NCBI GenBank assembly: GCA_018660265.1
Contig: JABJKS010000110.1
Span: 1-64,000 of the forward strand
From: Rhodospirillaceae bacterium
GTDB lineage: Bacteria > Pseudomonadota > Alphaproteobacteria > GCA-2731375
DNA: 64,000 nucleotides
Direction of reading: 5' to 3'
Shown piece after piece: positions 44,347-52,395 of the stretch (its first letter is position 1; every line of letters starts with the position of its first letter). The notes under the pieces are model-generated. The model saw only the letters and a program-made list of their open reading frames with translations. It made no database searches and was not told the origin of the DNA. A program made the translations under genes and the position numbers.

Positions 44347-45165
44347 ATGAGCACATCCGGCGCCCATACCGATTTCAAAGACGCCATGAGCTATGGCGAC
44401 TATTTGCATCTGGATGATCTGCTGGGCGCACAACAACCCCGGTCCGGCCAACATGACGAGATGCTGTGCATCATCATCCATCAGGCATCCGAGTTGTGGA
44501 TGAAGCTGGTGCTGCACGAACTCCGCGCCGCCGTGACGCAAATACAGCGGGACGATCTGCGCCCGGCCTTCAAGATGTTGGCCAGGGTATCGGGCATTCA
44601 GCATCAGTTGATCCAGTCCTGGGATGTGCTGTCGACTTTGACGCCTGCGGATTACATGACCTTTCGCGATGCTTTGGGGCAGTCATCGGGTTTTCAGTCC
44701 CAGCAATATCGGGGCATCGAATTTATGCTGGGCAATAAGAACCCGGAGATGCTGCGTCCCTTCGCCCATCGCGCTGATCTCCACGATCCCTTGCAGGCCA
44801 TATTGAACGCCCCCAGCCTTTATGATGAGACCCTGGCCCTGCTCGCCAAACGCGGTCTAGCCGTCCCCAAAGACCGGTTGAACCGGGACTGGCAACAGGC
44901 CTACGATGCTTCGGACGGCGTCCGGGCGGTCTGGCAGACGGTCTATGGCGATACCGCGCGCTATTGGGATTTGTATGAGCTGGCGGAAAAGCTTGTGGAT
45001 CTGGAAGATCGCTTTCAGCAATGGCGTTTTCGCCATCTCACTACCGTGGCCCGGGTCATCGGTGCCAAGCGGGGTACGGGCGGGACCGCGGGCGTCGACT
45101 ATCTGCAAAAGGTGTTGGAAATACGCCTTTTTCCCGAACTATGGCAGGTGCGAACTACGCTATAA
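44347..45165 (+). CDS. kynA: Tryptophan 2,3-dioxygenase
   Basis: A 272-residue heme dioxygenase that opens the indole ring of tryptophan to N-formylkynurenine. [55 protein letters not shown] and the C-terminal [19 protein letters not shown] (His as heme ligand) match bacterial TDO at its usual length. It follows kynU by 44 bases. A formamidase gene (kynB) to link the two steps is not seen. Confidence 0.96.
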   Translation: MSTSGAHTDFKDAMSYGDYLHLDDLLGAQQPRSGQHDEMLCIIIHQASELWMKLVLHELRAAVTQIQRDDLRPAFKMLARVSGIQHQLIQSWDVLSTLTPADYMTFRDALGQSSGFQSQQYRGIEFMLGNKNPEMLRPFAHRADLHDPLQAILNAPSLYDETLALLAKRGLAVPKDRLNRDWQQAYDASDGVRAVWQTVYGDTARYWDLYELAEKLVDLEDRFQQWRFRHLTTVARVIGAKRGTGGTAGVDYLQKVLEIRLFPELWQVRTTL

Positions 45166-45210
45166 TAATAGCAACCGAAGAATTTAGGATATTTGCGAGG
45201 AGATCTACAA

Positions 45211-45951
45211 ATGACCGAATTGGTCCTACGAAACGACGCTGACGGTGTTGCCATCCTGACCCTGAACCGGCCCGAGGCGTTGAATTCCTTGAGCCCCAAT
45301 CTATTCATCGAACTGCGCGCCCACGTGGAAAGCATAGCAGTGGATACTGAAAATATCGGCTGCGTCATCCTGCGTGGGGCGGGGCGTTCTTTCTGCGCCG
45401 GCAATGACCTGAAATCGATCCAGGAGGGGCAGGTCGCCCCCACGCCAAGCTATCAAAAAGATACGGTGAATATGATCGAAAACCTGCCCCAGCCGGTGAT
45501 CTGCGAAGTCCGCGGCCACTGCTATACGGGCGGGTTGGAGTTGGCCTTGTCCTGCGATCTGCTGATTGCCTCCGAAACGGCAAAATTCTCTGACACGCAT
45601 GGCAAATGGGGTATGACCCCTGGTTGGGGGATGAGCCAGCGTCTACCCCGCCGCGTCGGGACCCTGAAGGCCAAGGAAATGAGCTATACCGCACGCGCCT
45701 ACACTGGCGCGGAAGCCGCCGCCATGGGTCTGGCCAACCAATGTGTCGCCGACAGCGATTTGGAAGCCGTCGTCCGTGCCATGGCCGCAGATATCGTCGG
45801 GACATCGTGGCATTCCCTGCGCGGCAATAAAATGCTGTACAACGAGGGTCAGGATTACACTTTCCACGATGGCCTGAATTTCGAGTCTGAGAAAAGCCCA
45901 GGTCGTGGCCCCGACAGCGAGGAACGTATCGCCGCGTTCGCCAAGAGTTAG
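45211..45951 (+). CDS. Enoyl-CoA hydratase/isomerase family protein
   Basis: A 246-residue crotonase-fold protein. ILRGAGRSFCAGNDLKSI and HCYTGGLELALSCDLLIA form the oxyanion hole. Where hydratases carry the first catalytic Glu (PE motif), this one reads SDTHGKWGMTPGWG, while a Glu follows in AKEMSYTAR; it may be an isomerase, hydrolase or decarboxylase type rather than a hydratase. A TTG at 45193 is in frame, but the ATG at 45211 has GAGGAG 9 bases upstream. It opens the tight run of genes to 56528. Confidence 0.85.
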   Translation: MTELVLRNDADGVAILTLNRPEALNSLSPNLFIELRAHVESIAVDTENIGCVILRGAGRSFCAGNDLKSIQEGQVAPTPSYQKDTVNMIENLPQPVICEVRGHCYTGGLELALSCDLLIASETAKFSDTHGKWGMTPGWGMSQRLPRRVGTLKAKEMSYTARAYTGAEAAAMGLANQCVADSDLEAVVRAMAADIVGTSWHSLRGNKMLYNEGQDYTFHDGLNFESEKSPGRGPDSEERIAAFAKS

Positions 45952-45955
45952 CGCC

Positions 45956-47368
45956 ATGGCACAACCAATCTGGCAATGGAGTGCCGTCGACACAGCGGCA
46001 GCGATCCGTACCGGCAAAATCACTGCGCAGGAAGCAGTCGATGCCGCCCTCAGCCGCATGGCCGAGACCAATGATGCCGTCAACGCTGTCACCGTAGACT
46101 TGGGCGTGGATGCCCAACAAGCCGCACGTCAGGCCGATGATATCGTGAAAAGCGGCGTCGCTCTGGGCTCCCTGCATGGAGTGCCGGTCACCATAAAAGA
46201 GAACGTGGATCAGGCGGGACAGGCAACAACGAATGGCGTGCCTGCATTCGCTGACGTGCTGGCGGAAACGGACTCCCCTGTTGTGGCAAATATGCGCAAG
46301 GCCGGTGCCATTATCATCGGGCGTACCAATACGCCTGAATTCAGCCTGCGTTGGTTCACGGATAATCCCTTGCGAGGTTTGACGAAAAACCCCTGGCGGG
46401 ACGATATTACCCCTGGTGGATCGTCAGGCGGTGCGGCCTCCGCCGTTGCCTTGGGTATTGGCGCCATCGCCCATGGCAATGACCTGGGAGGATCGTTGCG
46501 ATATCCCGCCTATGCCTGCGGCCTGGCAACAATCAGGCCATCGTTCGGCCGGGTGCCTTCGTTCAATCCCACCGCGCCTGAAGAACGCCCGCCCAGTCTG
46601 CAACTGATGTCAGTACAGGGGCCCATCGCGCGGGAAGTGCGTGACGTCCGCCTGGCCCTGGGCGCTATGGCACAATCCGATGCCCGGGACCCCTGGTGGG
46701 TGCCCGCCCCCCTTGAAGGGCCGGCGCTGACATCGCCAATCAAGGTTGCGGTTTGCAAAACACCTGCCGGCATTGCCTGTCACAGCGCTGTTGAACAGGC
46801 AATCGATCAGGCTGCGGGGCATCTATCAAACGCCGGTTATGCGGTTGAGATGGTTGATCCGCCCTTGGTGGCTGAAATCGCGGAAAGCTGGCGCACGTTG
46901 TTGTTTACGGACACAAAAATCATGTCCGAAGATGCCATGCGAAAATATGGCGGCAGTGATATTAATCAGGTTCTCGACGACTATATGGCAGCATCCAATA
47001 TCCGCGACGTGGACGGTTATATACACGCCCTGGCGGACCGGACCCGGTTGCTGCGGGCGTGGAGCCTGTTCATGGAAGATTACCCCCTGGTTTTGGCTCC
47101 TGTCAGCCAGGTGCCTGCATTTCCGCAGTTGGAGGACCTGAAGGGCGCGGAGCGGGTAAGGCAAATGCTGGATGAACAAAGCATGCTCTATGCCGTCAAT
47201 CTACTTGGCCTGCCCGCCGCCGCTGTTCCCACCGGTCTATACGACGGCATCCCCATGGGTGTGCAGATTATTGGGCCTCGCCTGCGAGAGGATCTTTGCC
47301 TGGATGCGGCAGAGTCGGTTGAACGCGGCACCGGCATTCTGACGCAACAATTATGGAGTAAAACATGA
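45956..47368 (+). CDS. Amidase (amidase-signature family)
   Basis: A 470-residue amidase-signature enzyme. The Ser-cisSer-Lys triad is visible as VTIKENVDQAGQ (Lys), PGGSSGGAASAVALG (cis-Ser) and GNDLGGSLRYPAYACG (nucleophile Ser). It hydrolyses an amide to acid plus ammonia/amine; the substrate is unknown. The start is 4 bases after the preceding stop, and its stop overlaps the next ATG, so translation is probably coupled. A second amidase occurs at 52388-53794 in the same run, with low overall resemblance. Confidence 0.9.
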   Translation: MAQPIWQWSAVDTAAAIRTGKITAQEAVDAALSRMAETNDAVNAVTVDLGVDAQQAARQADDIVKSGVALGSLHGVPVTIKENVDQAGQATTNGVPAFADVLAETDSPVVANMRKAGAIIIGRTNTPEFSLRWFTDNPLRGLTKNPWRDDITPGGSSGGAASAVALGIGAIAHGNDLGGSLRYPAYACGLATIRPSFGRVPSFNPTAPEERPPSLQLMSVQGPIAREVRDVRLALGAMAQSDARDPWWVPAPLEGPALTSPIKVAVCKTPAGIACHSAVEQAIDQAAGHLSNAGYAVEMVDPPLVAEIAESWRTLLFTDTKIMSEDAMRKYGGSDINQVLDDYMAASNIRDVDGYIHALADRTRLLRAWSLFMEDYPLVLAPVSQVPAFPQLEDLKGAERVRQMLDEQSMLYAVNLLGLPAAAVPTGLYDGIPMGVQIIGPRLREDLCLDAAESVERGTGILTQQLWSKT

Positions 47369-47874
47369 GTACCGAATGGCCCGAAGAGATCTATGGCCTG
47401 TTGCGCGAGGCGGACATTGATCAATTCGCCTATGTCCCCGATGCCGGGCATGACCATCTGATCAAACGTTCTATCGCGGATCCGGATGTTCATTCAATTG
47501 CCCTGACCACGGAAGAAGAAGGCGTCGGCCTGCTGGCCGGTGCCCACCTGGGCGGCGGCCGGGGTGTGTTGTTGATGCAAAGCAGCGGCGTGGGCAATTG
47601 CATCAATTTGTTGTCCCTGACCAGGGCCGGGCGATTTCCGTTTCTCACCATCATCTCCATGCGCGGTGATTTTGGCGAGGGTAATCCCTGGCAGATCCCC
47701 ATGGGGCAATCGACCCAGCCGGTGCTGGAAGCTTGCGATGTCACCTGTCTGAAAATCGAAGACGCCGGCGATGTCGCCGCCACCATGACCGCCGCCATCA
47801 CCATGGCCTTTAACAACGAAATGCCGGTTGCTGTCCTGTTGGGGCAAAAACTTCTCGGCGCGAAGAAATTTTAG
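47365..47874 (+). CDS. TPP-dependent decarboxylase, alpha (ComD-like) subunit
   Basis: A 169-residue protein like the alpha subunit of sulfopyruvate decarboxylase (the PYR domain of ThDP enzymes): FAYVPDAGHDHLIKRSI, ALTTEEEGVGLLAGAHLGG with the activating Glu, and LLMQSSGVGNCINLLSL. It is expected to form a complex with the next gene product. Related pairs decarboxylate sulfopyruvate or phosphonopyruvate; here the neighbours suggest another 2-oxo acid. ATGA overlap with the amidase stop; GGAG 6 bases upstream. Confidence 0.85.
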   Translation: MSTEWPEEIYGLLREADIDQFAYVPDAGHDHLIKRSIADPDVHSIALTTEEEGVGLLAGAHLGGGRGVLLMQSSGVGNCINLLSLTRAGRFPFLTIISMRGDFGEGNPWQIPMGQSTQPVLEACDVTCLKIEDAGDVAATMTAAITMAFNNEMPVAVLLGQKLLGAKKF

Positions 47875-47883
47875 GAGGCGGCG

Positions 47884-48510
47884 ATGACAGATGCAAAACC
47901 AGGTGGCCGTGCGGCGGGGAAAACCGCGACCGGCCATATTGATCGCCGCGCCTGCGTCAAGGCGTTGTTGGATAGCCAGGGCGATGACGTCCTGATTATC
48001 GCCGGACTGGCAGGTGCCAAGGGAGATGTTATTGCCGCCGTGGGCGATGCCCCACGGGTCTTTGCCTTTGGCGGTGCCATGGGGGCAGCGGCGTCCATGG
48101 GCCTTGGCCTGGCCCTGGCGCAACCGGACAAGCGCGTCCTGGTGATCACCGGTGACGGTGAATTGTTAATGAACGTCGGCACCCTGGCCACGATCGCCAT
48201 TGCCAATCCTGCTAACCTGGGCGTTGTCTGCGTCGACAATGAACATTACGGCGAAACCGGCTTTCAACGCAGCCATACGGGCCTGGGCACGGATCTGGCC
48301 GCAATGGCTCAGGGGGCCGGGATCGGGGCCGTGCGAACGGTGCGTGAGATGGCGGAGTTGGACGAGGCAGGCGATATGCTGCGGCAATCCAATGGTGCTG
48401 CTTTTGTCCTGCTTAAGGTCGCCGTTGATGATCCGCCCAAGGTTAGAATCCATTGGGATGCGGCCTATCATAAGAACCGTTTTCGCCAAGCCCTTTTAGG
48501 ACAACCATGA
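47884..48510 (+). CDS. TPP-dependent decarboxylase, beta (ComE-like) subunit
   Basis: A 208-residue ThDP-binding (PP) domain protein. ITGDGELLMNVGTLATIA then NPANLGVVCVDNEHYGETG is the ThDP/Mg2+ motif (GDG...N), and FAFGGAMGAAASMGLGLALA is the preceding loop. With the ComD-like subunit it rebuilds a two-chain ThDP decarboxylase. AGGAGG lies 5 bases before the ATG. Its stop overlaps the HyuA start by 4 bases. Confidence 0.87.
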   Translation: MTDAKPGGRAAGKTATGHIDRRACVKALLDSQGDDVLIIAGLAGAKGDVIAAVGDAPRVFAFGGAMGAAASMGLGLALAQPDKRVLVITGDGELLMNVGTLATIAIANPANLGVVCVDNEHYGETGFQRSHTGLGTDLAAMAQGAGIGAVRTVREMAELDEAGDMLRQSNGAAFVLLKVAVDDPPKVRIHWDAAYHKNRFRQALLGQP

Positions 48511-50588
48511 GCCGCTATGCCCTGGGTATCGATATCGGCGGTACGTTCACGGATGTCGTTTTATATGACCGGGAACAAGGCAGACGCCTGACCCGAAAAG
48601 CCCTGACCACCCCCGGTGACCCGGCAGAGGCCGTCCTGGATGCCGTGGATCAAGTGCTGCGCGATGAGGCGATACCTTCGGGGGAGGTTGAGCGGGTGGT
48701 GCATGCCACCACATTGTTCACCAACGCCCTGATCGAACATAAGGGCGCCCGCACGGCCTTGCTGACCACGGACGGTTTTCGCGACAGTCTGGAAATTGGC
48801 CGGGAACGTAAATACGACCTCTATGATCTGGCCGCGAAAAAACCCCGGCCACTGGTGGCCCGTGATTTGCGCTTTGAAGCACAGGAACGCATTCTTGCCG
48901 ACGGTCGTATTCTTACACCCCTAAATTCCGATGCTCTTGCCGATATAGCGGCGGCGTTGCAGGCAGCCGATGTAACGTCCCTGGCGATTGTCTTCCTGCA
49001 CTCTTATCGCAACGACACTCACGAACGGGCCGCTGGTGCGCGGATTGAGGAATTGCTGCCCGATCTGGCGATCAGCCTGTCCAGCGATGTCGCGCCGGAA
49101 ATTCGGGAGTTTGAGCGGGCTTCGACGACGGTCGCCAACGCCTATATCAAACCCCTGGCACGGGACTATCTGGATGCCTTGAGCGCCCGCCTCGGCCAGC
49201 GTGAAATTACCGCGCCCCTGCTTTTGATGCTGTCCAGCGGTGGTTTGACCCACGTGGGCGAGGTTCATCGCTCGCCCGTTCAAATGCTGGAATCCGGCCC
49301 TGCGGCAGGTGCCCTTGCCGCCGCCGATATTGGCCGGGCCGAAGGTCTGGATCATGTCCTGGCCTTTGATATGGGCGGCACCACCGCCAAACTCTGTTTG
49401 ATCGATGGGGAGGAACCGGCCATTGCCTATCGTTTTGAGGCAGCGCGGGAACGCCGTTTCGCCGAAGGCAGCGGCCTGCCCATTCGCATCTCCACCGTTG
49501 AATTGATCGAGATCGGAGCGGGCGGCGGCTCCATCGCGCGTCTGGACGCCCTGGGTTTGTTAAAAGCCGGGCCGGACAGTGCAGGTGCCGTGCCTGGCCC
49601 TGTTGCCTATGGCCGGGGTGGCACCGAACCGACGATCACGGATGCGGATTTCGCCCTTGGTTTCCTCTCCCCCATCGGCTTCGCAGGTGGGGCAATCGAT
49701 GTTGATATTCCGGCCAGCCAGGCCGCCCTGGATGACCTGGCCCAGCAAGCGGGCTTATCAAGTGAAAAACTGGCCTGGGGTATTCATGATCTGGTGAACG
49801 AGAATATGGCCTCCGCCGCCCGGGTGCATGTCGCCGAAAAGGGCCGCGATCCACGCAATTATACCCTTGTCCCCACGGGTGGTGCCGGGCCGGTTCACGC
49901 CTACTATCTGGCCCGAAAGCTAGGCATCAAGCGTATCGTCTGTCCCCGTAACGCGGGCGTGGCCTCGGCCCTGGGTCTGTTATTGGCACCGGCGCGGGTG
50001 GACCGAACGGCAGCCTTTGCCGCCGCGATAGATGATTTGGATTGGGCTGAGTTGGAAACAACCTATCAGGATCTGGAGAGTGCCGCCCGCCAAGTGATCG
50101 TCGATACGGGCATGGACAGCGCCACGGCGCGGGTCCAACGTCTGGCGGATATGCGCAATGTGGGCCAGGGTTTTGAATTGGTGGTCAACCTGCCCACAGG
50201 CCCCTATTCAGGGGATAGCCATGACGGTTTGCTGGCGGCTTATGCTCAGGCCTATCAGGCGCGCTTTACCCGGCCGCCGCCAAATGTACCCGTAACCCTT
50301 GCCGCCATTCGGGTTCGCCTGACGGCACCCGTAGATACGTCGATGGACAATTTCGACCAGGACGGCGCATCGGCCCTGAAGGGGCAACGTGAGGTTTATT
50401 TTCCGGAAACGGACGGGGTGGCGGATGCGGCAATCTATAACAGGGCGGCTATGAAGATCGGCGACGTTCACACGGGCCCGGCGGTCGTGGAAGAAGCGGA
50501 ATCTACCATGGTCATTGGTCCTGGCGGGAAATTTCATATCTCAGCCAACGGCAATCTGATTATTGATTTACCAAAGGACACAGCATGA
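48507..50588 (+). CDS. HyuA: N-methylhydantoinase / 5-oxoprolinase subunit A
   Basis: A 693-residue ASKHA-fold ATPase subunit of the hydantoinase/oxoprolinase family. It starts with GIDIGGTFTDVVLYDRE (phosphate-binding), then VVHATTLFTNALIEHKGA, MLSSGGLTHVGEVHRSPVQM, VLAFDMGGTTAKLCLI (second ATP motif), EIGAGGGSIARLDALG and PTGGAGPVHAYYLARKLGI. Such proteins open cyclic amides (hydantoins, oxoproline) with ATP, together with HyuB. ATGA overlaps join it to ComE-like and HyuB genes. Confidence 0.93.
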   Translation: MSRYALGIDIGGTFTDVVLYDREQGRRLTRKALTTPGDPAEAVLDAVDQVLRDEAIPSGEVERVVHATTLFTNALIEHKGARTALLTTDGFRDSLEIGRERKYDLYDLAAKKPRPLVARDLRFEAQERILADGRILTPLNSDALADIAAALQAADVTSLAIVFLHSYRNDTHERAAGARIEELLPDLAISLSSDVAPEIREFERASTTVANAYIKPLARDYLDALSARLGQREITAPLLLMLSSGGLTHVGEVHRSPVQMLESGPAAGALAAADIGRAEGLDHVLAFDMGGTTAKLCLIDGEEPAIAYRFEAARERRFAEGSGLPIRISTVELIEIGAGGGSIARLDALGLLKAGPDSAGAVPGPVAYGRGGTEPTITDADFALGFLSPIGFAGGAIDVDIPASQAALDDLAQQAGLSSEKLAWGIHDLVNENMASAARVHVAEKGRDPRNYTLVPTGGAGPVHAYYLARKLGIKRIVCPRNAGVASALGLLLAPARVDRTAAFAAAIDDLDWAELETTYQDLESAARQVIVDTGMDSATARVQRLADMRNVGQGFELVVNLPTGPYSGDSHDGLLAAYAQAYQARFTRPPPNVPVTLAAIRVRLTAPVDTSMDNFDQDGASALKGQREVYFPETDGVADAAIYNRAAMKIGDVHTGPAVVEEAESTMVIGPGGKFHISANGNLIIDLPKDTA

Positions 50589-52201
50589 GCACTTTCGATG
50601 CGGTCACGTTGGAAGTGATCTGGAACCGCATGATCGCCTCTGTCGATGAGGCGGCTAAAGCCATTGTCCGAACCTCGTTCTCGACCCTGTCGAATGAGGC
50701 CAATGATTTTGCCTGTGTCTTAACGGATGCCGAGGGCCAATTGTTGGCGCAGAACAGCGGATCCATTCCGTCGTTCATCGGCACGCTGCCCGCCACCGTG
50801 CGCCACACTCTGGAACGCTTCGGGCCCGATGGTCTTGTACCTGGCGATGTGATCTGCACCAACGATCCCTGGCTGGGCACGGGCCATTTGAACGATGTCA
50901 GCGTTGTTCGGCCGATCTTTCGCGGCGATAACCTGATCGCCTTTGCTGCGACCGCCTCACACATGCCGGATATCGGCGGGCGTATCCGATCCGTTGAAGC
51001 GCGGGAAATATTCGAGGAAGGGTTTCATATCCCGCTGTTGAAGATCTTTCGAGCCGGGGAGCCGGATCAGACATTTTTTGAGTTATTGCGCACCCAGGTC
51101 CGTACGCCTGATCAAACAGAGGGCGATATCCACGCCCAAATCACCGCCAACTACCTGATCGAAGATCGTGTTCTGGCCATGGTGGCAGAATACGGCCTTG
51201 ATGATCTGGTGGAGCTGTCACGGGAATTAAATGGCCGTACGGAGACCGCCATGCGGGCGGCTATCTCGGCGGTCCCGGATGGTGTCTATGATTATCAAAT
51301 GCTGACCGATGGCCTGGCAGCCGACGCACCTTTCACCTTTGCCCTGCGTCTAACGGTGAACGGCGATCAGGTCCATTTTGATTTTGCGGGCACCTCACCC
51401 GTTCAGCCGCGGGCCATCAACTGCCCGTTCTGTTACACCTATGCCATGTCCGCCTATGCCATCAAATGCGCCCTGTTGCCGGATGTCCCGAACAATTCCG
51501 GTATGTTGCGACCAATCACTGTGACGGCGCCAGAGAATACCTTGCTTAACCCCCTACCCCCGGCATCGGTGGGGGCACGCGCCAGTACCGGACATTACGT
51601 GCCCATCCTGGCCTTCGGCGCATTGGCTGAGGTGTTGCCGGATCGTGTTATGGCTGCTGCGGGCTCCCCCTTATGGAATTGCACCCAATCCGGCGTGCGC
51701 CCCAACGGCCAGTCCTATGCCTCCAACCTGTTTTTCAACGGCGGTATGGGGGCGACCCATAACGCCGACGGCGAAAGCGCCATATCCTGGCCCTCGAACC
51801 TGTCCTGCACCCCGGTGGAGGTAGCCGAACAGGCAGCGCCCTTGCTGTTTCATTACAAGCGACTGCGTCCCAACTCGGGCGGCAAAGGCCAATATCGTGG
51901 CGGCCTGGGAGAGGATATGTTGATCGAAAGCCTCTCTGAAAGCGACATCGCCGTCACTTTTATGGCGGAGCGCACGCGGCATCCTGCACCCGGCCTGGCG
52001 GGCGGCGGTGATGGACAAGTTGGCGCGGTGGAGATTAATGGGGTTGAGGCCGACAACAGGGCCCAACATCATTTGCAAAAAGGTGATCGTATATTGATCG
52101 CCACGCCGGGCGGCGGCGGCTATGGTTCAGCCAAGGACCGGGATAAGGATAAGATCTTGACGGATCATCATAATGGCTATCTTAGGGAGGATGAGGCGTG
52201 A
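50585..52201 (+). CDS. HyuB: N-methylhydantoinase / 5-oxoprolinase subunit B
   Basis: A 538-residue HyuB subunit. It opens FDAVTLEVIWNRMIASVDEA, then NDPWLGTGHLNDVSVVRPIF, FAATASHMPDIGGRIRSVEA, and the C-terminal YRGGLGEDMLIES and ATPGGGGYGSAKDRD, all typical. It forms the ATP-driven ring-opening enzyme with HyuA; the true substrate is not defined by sequence. The start overlaps the HyuA stop and its own stop overlaps the next GTG start. Confidence 0.93.
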   Translation: MSTFDAVTLEVIWNRMIASVDEAAKAIVRTSFSTLSNEANDFACVLTDAEGQLLAQNSGSIPSFIGTLPATVRHTLERFGPDGLVPGDVICTNDPWLGTGHLNDVSVVRPIFRGDNLIAFAATASHMPDIGGRIRSVEAREIFEEGFHIPLLKIFRAGEPDQTFFELLRTQVRTPDQTEGDIHAQITANYLIEDRVLAMVAEYGLDDLVELSRELNGRTETAMRAAISAVPDGVYDYQMLTDGLAADAPFTFALRLTVNGDQVHFDFAGTSPVQPRAINCPFCYTYAMSAYAIKCALLPDVPNNSGMLRPITVTAPENTLLNPLPPASVGARASTGHYVPILAFGALAEVLPDRVMAAAGSPLWNCTQSGVRPNGQSYASNLFFNGGMGATHNADGESAISWPSNLSCTPVEVAEQAAPLLFHYKRLRPNSGGKGQYRGGLGEDMLIESLSESDIAVTFMAERTRHPAPGLAGGGDGQVGAVEINGVEADNRAQHHLQKGDRILIATPGGGGYGSAKDRDKDKILTDHHNGYLREDEA

Positions 52202-52395
52202 GCAGTGAAATTTTGGACGATAATGCCCTGAAACAGCTTGCCGGATCGGTGGGTCTGGCGAAGCTCTACAGCGAAAACCCTGACCTGGTTCGCAAGTCCT
52301 ATGACGGTGCCCGCGCCATGGCCGAACGGCTGCAACGGCCCGATGACGTCGCCGAAGAACCAGCCCACATATTCCAGGCTAACAACAATGTCTGA
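52198..52395 (+). CDS. Small AtzG/GatC-like protein preceding an amidase
   Basis: A 65-residue protein of mostly helical pattern: DDNALKQLAGSVGLAKLY, SENPDLVRKSYDGARAMAER, ending EEPAHIFQANNNV. The length, the helix-rich body and the EEPAxxF-type tail recall DUF4089/AtzG proteins, GatC-like partners that stabilise an amidase in cyanuric acid breakdown. Family assignment is by eye and moderate. The GTG start overlaps the HyuB stop (GTGA), with GGAGG about 8 bases upstream. Its end overlaps the amidase start by 8 bases, as expected for a subunit of that amidase. Confidence 0.65.
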   Translation: MSSEILDDNALKQLAGSVGLAKLYSENPDLVRKSYDGARAMAERLQRPDDVAEEPAHIFQANNNV

